Positions 8,686-16,436 of a stretch of 63,453 nt of DNA are shown one piece after another. Under the pieces are notes generated by a model that saw only the letters and a program-made list of their open reading frames with translations, ran no database searches and was not told where the DNA came from. Source of the DNA: Chlamydiota bacterium (lineage in GTDB: Bacteria; Chlamydiota; Chlamydiia; Chlamydiales; Parachlamydiaceae). The position numbers were made by a program, and so were the translations under genes. How positions within the stretch are numbered: position 1 is the first letter of the stretch; the number at the start of each line of letters is the position of its first letter. Location of the stretch: positions 1-63,453 of the forward strand of contig JABDGQ010000002.1 of NCBI GenBank assembly GCA_013285965.1. Reading direction: 5' to 3'.

Positions 8686-9522
8686 ATGCCCGAATTACCC
8701 GAAGTTACGACAATCGTTAATGATTTATGTGCTAGCAACTTAATAGGTGCCTGCATAAAGCAAGTAGAAGTTTTTTGGCCTCGTAGCATTGCTACACATA
8801 ATATAGAAGATTTTTCTACAATATTGTTGCGTCAACAAATAAAAGATATAACGCGTCGAGGTAAATTTATTGTTTTCTCTTTGGATAAAGATACTTTGCT
8901 TGTCCATTTACGTATGACCGGTAAGTTTGTATTGCCCAACTCTAAACTTGAACGCACCCCTTATGAGCGTGTACGTCTTTATTTAGATAACGGTCAAATT
9001 CTACATTACGATGATCAACGCAAATTTGGTAAATGGTATTTATTGGCAAAGCCAGAACAGCATTTAGATTTACTTGGCATAGAGCCTTTATCTAAAGATT
9101 TTACACTTCAGGTTTTAGAAACCCTTTTAAAAAAGAGCAAGCAACAGATCAAATCATTTTTGCTTAATCAAAAATATATTGCCGGTCTTGGTAATATCTA
9201 TGTCGATGAAGCCTTATGGCTAGCACAAATCCATCCTAGTCAACCGGCATCTTCATGCAACAGCACACAAGTTTCAGCTTTACATGCCGCTATCATCAAA
9301 GTTTTAAAGCAAGGGATTGCCCGTATGGGGACTAGCTTAGGATCAAAACAAGCTAATTATGCCACTGTTAGTGGTCAGCGCGGTGATAACCAGGCGCATT
9401 TACAAGTGTTTCGTCGTCAAGGAGAGGCTTGCTATCGGTGTACTACGGCGATAATTAAAATTAAGATTAGTCAGCGTGGTACACATTTATGTCCACAATG
9501 TCAGCCATATTTTTCTCCATAG
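8686..9522 (+). CDS. mutM: Formamidopyrimidine-DNA glycosylase
   Basis: ATG 8686 lies behind TAGGAG and gives the invariant MPELPEV N-terminus, with the catalytic Pro2 and Glu3. A TTG 18 bases upstream is rejected. Other family marks are LLVHLRMTGKF (the catalytic Lys), YDDQRKFGKW, GLGNIYVDEALW and a C-terminal C2-C2 zinc finger (CYRC, CPQC). The enzyme excises oxidised purines such as 8-oxoguanine and nicks the abasic site. It is the last gene of the 6084-9522 operon and converges on the beta-helix gene with a 3-base gap. Confidence 0.97.
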   Translation: MPELPEVTTIVNDLCASNLIGACIKQVEVFWPRSIATHNIEDFSTILLRQQIKDITRRGKFIVFSLDKDTLLVHLRMTGKFVLPNSKLERTPYERVRLYLDNGQILHYDDQRKFGKWYLLAKPEQHLDLLGIEPLSKDFTLQVLETLLKKSKQQIKSFLLNQKYIAGLGNIYVDEALWLAQIHPSQPASSCNSTQVSALHAAIIKVLKQGIARMGTSLGSKQANYATVSGQRGDNQAHLQVFRRQGEACYRCTTAIIKIKISQRGTHLCPQCQPYFSP

Positions 9523-9525
9523 TTT

Positions 9526-11487
9526 CTATTGTTTATCGATTTTATCGATTTTATTGATTTTATCGATTTTATCGATGGCACTGATTTGGAATCCTTTTTC
9601 GACAGTAGAGATAGTTGCATTTCCTTGGCCATTTATTATATGTCTAATGCCACTCAAAGAACCATTTTTATTGCCATTTAACCAAACACTGATCATATGA
9701 TGTAACTTAATTCCATCGCCAGTTGGGGCTTCTATAGCATTTTCTAAAAAAATATCGTTGGCATCGCGAAAATAACAATAAATGCCAAGGCCCCAGGCTT
9801 GGTGTTCTTTGACATTGTTTGAAATTTTATACCCGGCATAACCATCGACCTTGCCATCTTGCCAACTTTTTTGCGAGGGTGGATCATATGGTAATTCGCA
9901 CTGGTAAAAGTAAACGCGACCTTGTTCACCATTCCAGATAGTTTGCGTTTTTTGAAAATGTTCTACTGCTAAACCATAGATGGTAACGTCTGCGCCATTT
10001 ACTATTAAACCATGATCAGCAGTGTTAAGGCTCCAGCCTACAGCATTAGCATCAATGCCGTGATCGGCACGCCATAACCAAAAATTATCGCCCACAACAT
10101 TATTGCAGTTAATAACAACGCAAGTAGTGGTATTTGCAGCAGCATTGGTTAATCCACCAACCCGGCAAAAGATATCATAAAGTATGGTGGGGTTACTAGA
10201 ATGATCATTTGCAGAAATCGTTTCACCAATTTGTAACAGAGTGGGTGAGTTAATAGGACCAGCATCAAGCATGATACCGCCGATTCTAACTCCATCTACA
10301 TCAGCTACTATAATGGCGGGTGTGCCGTTGATTGGTGATAAAGAGGGCAGTCCCACACCTAATAAAGTGGTGTTTGCATGCTGTACCTGTAATGCTTCTT
10401 CTAATAAGTAAACACCAGGAGTAAATAGTATATTTTTTCCTTGTTGTAACTGGCTATTGATTTTGTCAGCTTTATCGCAAGGCAGGGCTATATAAAATTC
10501 AGTTATTGGAAGACTTTTTCCTTTTCCCCAGTTGACTCCAGCGCTCTCTGTATTTAAATCAGGTATCAAAACTGACCATTGATTTTTTTCCAAAAATAAA
10601 TGTGGTTTTTCGGCAATGATTGGCGTTATTGAGATAGAGGTAAAGGGGTAAGAAGGCCAGGCATTTGCGGGTTTATAATTTTTGGCGTTTATGAGCAAAG
10701 GTTTAGCAGATAGACATCCCAAATTTACCATATTCCAGACCCCATAACGCCATTGTTCCCATTGTGAATTTCTTGAAAACCATTGTTGTTGTGAACCTGT
10801 CTCCACATGACCATCGATTTTGCAGTTTGCCATAAAGCCACCGCTGGACCAACCCAAATCAAATAAACGTAGAGAACCACTGCTGTTTAGAGCTTCATTT
10901 TGTTTTATATGCACATTGCGTATGGGAGCGGCTTGTGAGACGGCCCACACATTTTCATCTTTTGGAATCTTATTGCCATATTTATTTAATGAACCCAGTG
11001 TAGGTACTATGGAAATATTCTCCACTGTACGCCAAAAATTATTCAATGCTCCCGGTCCTTGAAAAGGTGTAGTCGTTCGCGGATCATCTTGTGTGCGTAC
11101 AGCTCCAATGATGGTAACATCATCTGGAGAGCGACCTAAGCCTAATACTTGCGTGTAATAACCGACCTTGACATCTAAATTATAAATACCAGGCTTAAAC
11201 AAAAAAGCGTAATGTTGTTCGCCGAATTGATTGTTTAGTTGTTGATTGTAAATAGTATCGATTTTTTTTTGTATTTCCTTATGCTCTTGCGTAGGATCGA
11301 ATATGTAGATATTTTTTCCAAATTTGTCATTTTTCAAATCAATTTCAATCATCCTCTCATAAGGACTGTCAATCAAAAGGTTGTTATCGATAGAATTATC
11401 GATTTGAAACTTGGCGCAGTTACTGGCTGCATAACATGTAGTCAGTAATAAACAACCAAGTATCACATTACACAGATGAAGTTGCAT
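9526..11487 (-). CDS. Large secreted right-handed beta-helix protein, probable horizontal acquisition
   Basis: This 653-residue protein starts at ATG 11487 behind GGGG and has an N-terminal signal peptide (MQLHLCNVILGCLLLTTCYA). Two pectate-lyase-like helix halves are visible. The first contains FLFKPGIYNLDVKVGYYTQVLG, NFWRTVENISI and WAVSQAAPIRNVHI. The second contains FTPGVYLLEEALQVQ, VDGVRIGGIMLDAG, NADHGL-like turns and a YFYQCELPYDPP segment. From memory, this pattern matches secreted proteins of actinobacteria, acidobacteria and fungi, sometimes misnamed adenylyl cyclase or coagulation factor 5/8 proteins, and related to glycan-acting beta-helices. No substrate is known to me. The final residues are built from a 9-bp DNA tandem repeat, giving a low-complexity Ile-Asp-Lys tail. 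Confidence 0.85.
   Translation of the reverse strand: MQLHLCNVILGCLLLTTCYAASNCAKFQIDNSIDNNLLIDSPYERMIEIDLKNDKFGKNIYIFDPTQEHKEIQKKIDTIYNQQLNNQFGEQHYAFLFKPGIYNLDVKVGYYTQVLGLGRSPDDVTIIGAVRTQDDPRTTTPFQGPGALNNFWRTVENISIVPTLGSLNKYGNKIPKDENVWAVSQAAPIRNVHIKQNEALNSSGSLRLFDLGWSSGGFMANCKIDGHVETGSQQQWFSRNSQWEQWRYGVWNMVNLGCLSAKPLLINAKNYKPANAWPSYPFTSISITPIIAEKPHLFLEKNQWSVLIPDLNTESAGVNWGKGKSLPITEFYIALPCDKADKINSQLQQGKNILFTPGVYLLEEALQVQHANTTLLGVGLPSLSPINGTPAIIVADVDGVRIGGIMLDAGPINSPTLLQIGETISANDHSSNPTILYDIFCRVGGLTNAAANTTTCVVINCNNVVGDNFWLWRADHGIDANAVGWSLNTADHGLIVNGADVTIYGLAVEHFQKTQTIWNGEQGRVYFYQCELPYDPPSQKSWQDGKVDGYAGYKISNNVKEHQAWGLGIYCYFRDANDIFLENAIEAPTGDGIKLHHMISVWLNGNKNGSLSGIRHIINGQGNATISTVEKGFQISAIDKIDKINKIDKIDKQ
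9533..9577. repeat. 9-bp tandem repeat (TTTATCGAT x about 5) inside a coding C-terminus
   Basis: Five consecutive units of TTTATCGAT, one with a T-for-C change, occupy the last codons of the beta-helix gene and encode repeated Ile-Asp-Lys. The period is a multiple of three, so unit gain or loss would change tail length without a frameshift. Confidence 0.9.
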
Positions 11488-11706
11488 ATTTTTTCCCCAA
11501 CAATAATTTTGACTTTTTTTTGCATTGACAACAGATCAACAATTAAATTTAATTATTCACTTAATATAAGTAATAAGTTGTTTTGTAAATCTTTGTTTGA
11601 TAAGATTACTATTAGTAGCGAGAATAATTTAAATTTCAGTTTATGTCAATAAAGCTATATTTTTATTAAATAATTAAAAATTAATATTATTAATAAAGGA
11701 GTAATT

Positions 11707-12843
11707 ATGATAATCACTGATAGCAGTGGTATTGGACCATTAGGACCAGTACAAGAAGACGGAGGGCTGGGCGCTGAAAAAACAATTGCAAATACTACAT
11801 TAGATGGAATCAAACAAAACTTAAGTTTTTTATTAGATGAGGTCCACAAATTCGGCATTACTATTACCAATTTGCTCCCTTTTTCCTCGCGTGGCATTTT
11901 GATAAATCTGCTTTTTGTTCCAATTCGCTTGATGCAAAGTATGGGGCCAGATTTTGATACTAAGTTTAAAGAGCATTTGCATAGGGACTGGGAGATGGGA
12001 ATACCTGATACTTATATAGATCTTGAAAATCCCATGCAAGAGGGGGTATGCAAGCAAGTGATAGAAGATTATGGCCATTATTTTAAATTTAGTAAAAATG
12101 TGCAAAAAATTGATTTAACAAAACCACTTAATTACGATTACCCTCAAGCGATCAGAAACATTGCTACTAAACTAACTGACATGGGTTTTAAGCAGTATGA
12201 AGGTCTTTTTTACCACGTTGATAGTGGAAATGTTTTTAGCCTTTTCTATGACAAAGAAAACAACGAAGTTCTTTTTAGTTTTTCTTTTTTAGGTGTGGGA
12301 GGACAAATTCCTGAGGTTGGAATGAGATTAATGATTACAAGAGTATTGTCTGTAATAGGTGATTGGTTAGGCGGTATTCCAGCGGCGGCGACACAAGCAA
12401 TGGAGATTGGAAAAATGGTTAAAGAGGCAGTACAAGATAGCGATATCACTCCAGTTATGCTTGGTCACTCGCATGGTGGTGGCATAGCGCAATGTGCGGC
12501 GCTTGCTAATAATCTGAAAGCAGTAGTCTTTAATTCAAGGCCTATTGGCGCGGGTGTACGCCGTTATATTGGACAAAATACGGTCGCTGAAAACTCAAAG
12601 CAAGTCACAGCCTTTAGTGTAAAAAGTGATTGCTTGACCGATAATAAAGCTATTAATCACTTGGGGATGGCCTTTGAGCGTATATTGGGTATTATTACAC
12701 CACGCTCCGTTGGCACTGGCTATTACCTCCCTAAATTAGTGCCTGGTGATAGTTTTTATCGTTCTGATATTGAGATGAATCATATGGACTATTGGGCCGC
12801 ATTTGGTAAGTTAGTTGAGCTCGAAGAGAGCCGTAGAGAATAG
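11707..12843 (+). CDS. Lipase-like alpha/beta hydrolase
   Basis: This 378-residue protein starts at ATG 11707 behind AAAGGAG. The nucleophile elbow is VMLGHSHGGGIAQCAAL (G-H-S-H-G, Ser near residue 257). It is preceded by the buried strand NEVLFSFSFLG typical of class 3 lipases, and followed by candidate acid (VKSDCLTDN) and His (MNHMDYW) residues in the correct order. No signal peptide is seen, and the first 30 residues are Gly/Pro-rich, as in many type III secreted proteins, so an effector phospholipase or lipase is possible. It is monocistronic, with 218 bp upstream that is AT-rich and otherwise featureless, and 268 bp downstream with nothing recognised. Confidence 0.72.
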   Translation: MIITDSSGIGPLGPVQEDGGLGAEKTIANTTLDGIKQNLSFLLDEVHKFGITITNLLPFSSRGILINLLFVPIRLMQSMGPDFDTKFKEHLHRDWEMGIPDTYIDLENPMQEGVCKQVIEDYGHYFKFSKNVQKIDLTKPLNYDYPQAIRNIATKLTDMGFKQYEGLFYHVDSGNVFSLFYDKENNEVLFSFSFLGVGGQIPEVGMRLMITRVLSVIGDWLGGIPAAATQAMEIGKMVKEAVQDSDITPVMLGHSHGGGIAQCAALANNLKAVVFNSRPIGAGVRRYIGQNTVAENSKQVTAFSVKSDCLTDNKAINHLGMAFERILGIITPRSVGTGYYLPKLVPGDSFYRSDIEMNHMDYWAAFGKLVELEESRRE

Positions 12844-13111
12844 TTTGGATGAGTTATTTGCAAAAATTAGACCACAAGGTGCATTTGACTAATAGAAACT
12901 CAAATAGTTTTAGTTTTAGTTAATTGTTACAATTAGTAATATTTAATACAAATTACTTTAATGGTGAGCTAAAGAATTAGCTAAATTGCTGACAAAGGGC
13001 TTGCTTTAATTGACGTCATAAGTTAGAATATTTGGCATAACCATTAGCAAAATGGTATGCCGGAAGTTATGAGGGCTATAAATTTACCGATCTTTTAAAG
13101 GAAAGGTTTGC

Positions 13112-14713
13112 ATGTCATCAGAGGCAGGCGTTAAGTCCCCTGAGTTTAGTAAGTGGCGACGTTATTTATGGCCCGTCCACTGCCATGAGCTCAAAAAGCT
13201 CATTCCTATGCTACTCATCTTCTTTTTTATCTCATTTGATTATAATGTATTGCGTACCCTCAAGGATTCGCTTTTGATTACGGCTAAGTCATCAGGGGCG
13301 GAGGTAATTCCTTTTGTTAAAGTTTGGGCCATGTTTCCTGGTGCAGTTTTAATGACTTTGTTTTTTACTTGGCTCTCAAATCGACTATCAGGCGAGCGTG
13401 TATTTTATATTATTCTCTCAATATTTTTAGGTTACTTTGCTTTATTTACTTTCGTCCTATATCCTATACGTGACTTAATTCATCCCCATCAATTTGCCGA
13501 TTATTGCGAAGATATTCTACCTCTAGGTTGTCATGGATTGATCGCTATGTTTCGTTATTGGACCTTCACTCTTTTTTATGTTATGTCTGAACTATGGTCC
13601 AGCGCTATTTTGTCGGTATTATTTTGGGGCTTTGCCAACCAAGTAACTAAAGTTTGTGAAGCCAAGCGTTTTTATGGCTTATTTGGCGTAGGGGCTAATT
13701 TCTCGGGTATTGTGGCGGGCCAAATGTCAGTGCTGTGTTGTAATATAACGCGTTCAGGTAGTGTTCTTCCAATTGGAGAGGATGCTTGGCATCAATCACT
13801 TATCCTAATGGTCTCTTTAGTTTTAGCTTCTGGCGTGATGGCTTTGTTAATTTTTAGATGGTTTAATAAAAAAGTTTTAAGATCCGAAGGGACATTTGAT
13901 GGTACTTGTGTGGCAAGTAAGCAAGAAAAGATGCAACAAATGTCACTAAAACAAAGCTTCTCTTATCTACTAAAATCTAAGTATTTGTTGTCGATCGCCG
14001 TTATAGTGATTGCTTATAATTGTGTGATTAATTTAACAGAGGTTATCTGGAAGCATCAAGTCAAAGAATTATATCCACATCCCAATGATTATACTTTGTA
14101 TATGAATCACATTGTTTCAATTATCGGAGCAGTAGCTACTTTTACCTCCTTATTTGTCGCCGGTAACGCCATTCGCAAATTAGGGTGGACTTTTACTGCG
14201 TTAATTACTCCCTTTGTATTATTGATTACTAGCGTTGGTTTCTTTTTATTTTTCTTTTGCAAAACCTTAGCACCCGGGCTAGTTGTTTCATTGATGGGTT
14301 TCACACCCTTAACCTTAGTGGTATTCTTTGGTACTGCTCAAAATATTCTGAGTAGAGGGGCTAAGTATTCTGTTTTTGATGCCACTAAAGAAATGACTTT
14401 TATTCCGCTATCTACAGAAGAGAAGCGTACTGGTAAAGCTTCGATTGATGGTGTTTGTTCACGGCTAGGCAAATCGGCTGGTTCAGTAGTTCATCAAGGC
14501 TTATTAATACTTTTTTCTACCCTCAGTGCCAGCGCTCCTTATGTTGCCATCGTCATAATTAGCGTTATCGTTATTTGGGCTTTAGCTATTCGTGTGCTTG
14601 GTAGAAAATTCCAAGAGCTAACTGCACCACGCGTTGTCATCAAAGAGGTGATGCAACCAAATAATGATCTTATTATCGAACGTAGTCGATTGCACGAACC
14701 ACAAACAGTTTAG
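13112..14713 (+). CDS. NTT-family nucleotide translocase (ATP/ADP exchanger type), copy 1
   Basis: This 533-residue protein with about 12 membrane helices belongs to the TLC/NTT family of chlamydiae, rickettsiae and plastids. Diagnostic blocks are WPVHCHELKKLIPM, YNVLRTLKDSLLITAKSSGAEVIPF, SELWSSAILSVLFWGFANQ, EAKRFYGLFGVGAN and FDATKEMTFIPLS with the GKASIDGVCSRLGKS loop. Such carriers sit in the inner membrane and import host ATP in exchange for ADP or take up other nucleotides. The start is ATG 13112 behind AAAGGAAAGG. It is followed 114 bp later by a paralogue. Substrate specificity cannot be read from sequence. Confidence 0.97.
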   Translation: MSSEAGVKSPEFSKWRRYLWPVHCHELKKLIPMLLIFFFISFDYNVLRTLKDSLLITAKSSGAEVIPFVKVWAMFPGAVLMTLFFTWLSNRLSGERVFYIILSIFLGYFALFTFVLYPIRDLIHPHQFADYCEDILPLGCHGLIAMFRYWTFTLFYVMSELWSSAILSVLFWGFANQVTKVCEAKRFYGLFGVGANFSGIVAGQMSVLCCNITRSGSVLPIGEDAWHQSLILMVSLVLASGVMALLIFRWFNKKVLRSEGTFDGTCVASKQEKMQQMSLKQSFSYLLKSKYLLSIAVIVIAYNCVINLTEVIWKHQVKELYPHPNDYTLYMNHIVSIIGAVATFTSLFVAGNAIRKLGWTFTALITPFVLLITSVGFFLFFFCKTLAPGLVVSLMGFTPLTLVVFFGTAQNILSRGAKYSVFDATKEMTFIPLSTEEKRTGKASIDGVCSRLGKSAGSVVHQGLLILFSTLSASAPYVAIVIISVIVIWALAIRVLGRKFQELTAPRVVIKEVMQPNNDLIIERSRLHEPQTV

Positions 14714-14827
14714 TTAATATAATTATACGAAACACATTAAAGTGATGATGTTATTTTTAAAACTTTTTAAAAATATTGAAATTTATTTTTATATAATATA
14801 TCATAGTGTTTTACAAAAGGATGTTTA

Positions 14828-16360
14828 ATGGTTTCGGTTGCAAAATTTAGAAATCTTTTAGCTTTTTTATGGCCTATTGAACGTCATGAAATCAAAAAAA
14901 TCGTCCCCATGATGATCATGATGTTCTTAATCTGTTTTAATCATAGCATATTGCGCAATGCCAAAGATGCTCTTGTGATTACGGCAAAATCTTCTGGCGT
15001 CGAAGTGATCCCATTCATTAAAGTATGGGTGTTATTACCCATGGCCATTTTAATTACTTTGATTTTTACGAAACTCTCTAATCGCTTCAGTCAAGAAAAA
15101 GTGTTCTATATCATCACCTCTAGTTTTTTATTGTTCTTTGGTCTGTTTATAATAGTTATTTACCCATTACAAGATTATGTGCACCCCCATAATCTTGCCA
15201 GTCAATTAGAAACAGTATTACCAGCTGGCTTCAAAGGTTGGATTGCGATGATGCGGAACTGGAGTTTTACACTTTTTTATGTAATTTCCGAATTGTGGGG
15301 TAGCATGGTGCTATCTGTTTTGTTTTGGGGGTTTGCTAATGAAATCACAACCATGACCGAAGCGCGCCGTTTTTATAGTATGCTTGGCGTAGTAGCAAGT
15401 TCCGCTAGCATTGTCTCCGGCCTTGCTGCCAATACATTAACAGAAGGAGTAGAGTGGGAAAGTACGCTCCAGATCCTCATAGGTGTGATTATAACCTGTG
15501 GTTGCTTGACAATGCTGGTTTTTCGTTATATGAATAAAACAGTATTACAAGGTGAAGAGTTTAAAGATTTACATAGCGTAAAAAATGATTCCTTACCTAA
15601 GAAAAAATTGTCATTACAAGAAAGCTTTGCCTATTTAGCAAATTCCAAACATTTAATTTGCATCGCTACGTTAGTGGTTTGTTATAATTTAGTGATTAAC
15701 TTAGTTGAGTTGGTTTGGAAAGACCAGGTACATCAATTATATCAAGCTTCTGTGGATTACAATCGCTATATGAATTACAACACCTCCATCGTCGGTTTAA
15801 TTGCTACGCTAACTTCTTTATGTATGGTACCTTTGATTGCCCGCTTTGGCTGGACCTACATAGCTTTGATCACACCGCTTATGATGTTATTGACTAGTGT
15901 TGGCTTCTTTGGTTTTATGTTGTTGCGCGCTGACTATGCGCAAGCCGTTGTTATGTTTACTGGTACAATGCCGCTGGCTATAGCAGTCTTTTTTGGTGCC
16001 GCACAGGTTTGCTTAAGTAAGGCCTGTAAATATTCTGTATTTGATGCTACCAAGGAAATGGCTTTTATTCCATTATCACATGAATTAAAATTAAAGGGTA
16101 AAGCCGCCATTGATGGAGTTGGCTCACGCTTAGGTAAATCGGGTGGTTCTCTGATTCATCAAGGTTTGTTGATGATCTTTGCTACCATGAGTGCAAGTGC
16201 TCCTTATGTGGCTGTAGTATTATCGCTTGTAATTTGTGGTTGGATGTATGCTGTGCGCATCTTAGGCAAACAAATTAAGGTTGCGGTAGCTCGTGAAAAA
16301 ACTACAGAGGCCACCTCTTTCTCTTTAGTGGATAATCAAAGTGTATTGAAACTGGGCTAA
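14828..16360 (+). CDS. NTT-family nucleotide translocase, copy 2
   Basis: This 510-residue paralogue of the upstream NTT shares the same landmarks (WPIERHEIKKIVPM, ILRNAKDALVITAKSSGVEVIPF, SELWGSMVLSVLFWGFANE, FDATKEMAFIPLS, GKAAIDGVGSRLGKSGGS). It lacks the longer cytosolic C-terminal tail of copy 1. The two copies are tandem and similarly oriented, which suggests duplication followed by divergence of substrate. Environmental chlamydiae are known to carry several NTTs with different specificities (ATP/ADP exchange, nucleotide uniport, NAD import). The AT-rich gap between copies (14714-14827) may hold a separate promoter. A hairpin follows the stop. Confidence 0.96.
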   Translation: MVSVAKFRNLLAFLWPIERHEIKKIVPMMIMMFLICFNHSILRNAKDALVITAKSSGVEVIPFIKVWVLLPMAILITLIFTKLSNRFSQEKVFYIITSSFLLFFGLFIIVIYPLQDYVHPHNLASQLETVLPAGFKGWIAMMRNWSFTLFYVISELWGSMVLSVLFWGFANEITTMTEARRFYSMLGVVASSASIVSGLAANTLTEGVEWESTLQILIGVIITCGCLTMLVFRYMNKTVLQGEEFKDLHSVKNDSLPKKKLSLQESFAYLANSKHLICIATLVVCYNLVINLVELVWKDQVHQLYQASVDYNRYMNYNTSIVGLIATLTSLCMVPLIARFGWTYIALITPLMMLLTSVGFFGFMLLRADYAQAVVMFTGTMPLAIAVFFGAAQVCLSKACKYSVFDATKEMAFIPLSHELKLKGKAAIDGVGSRLGKSGGSLIHQGLLMIFATMSASAPYVAVVLSLVICGWMYAVRILGKQIKVAVAREKTTEATSFSLVDNQSVLKLG

Positions 16361-16384
16361 ATCATAAAAATCTGCGCCATCTGC

Positions 16385-16409
16385 TAACCTGAAGATAAGC
16401 TTCAGGTTA
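16385..16409 (+). terminator. Hairpin after the second NTT gene
   Basis: TAACCTGAAG, loop ATAAG, CTTCAGGTTA is a perfect 10-bp stem located 24 bp after the NTT stop and 28 bp before the next gene. It lacks a strong T-run, so it may be a weak terminator or a transcript-stabilising or attenuating hairpin. Confidence 0.6.
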
Positions 16410-16436
16410 TTAACCTCTTTATTTCGATTTTAATGT

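Noticed and set aside
9533-9577. Tandem repeat considered as a CRISPR array or replication iterons
   Set aside because: The units are 9 bp without spacers and lie in frame inside a coding sequence.
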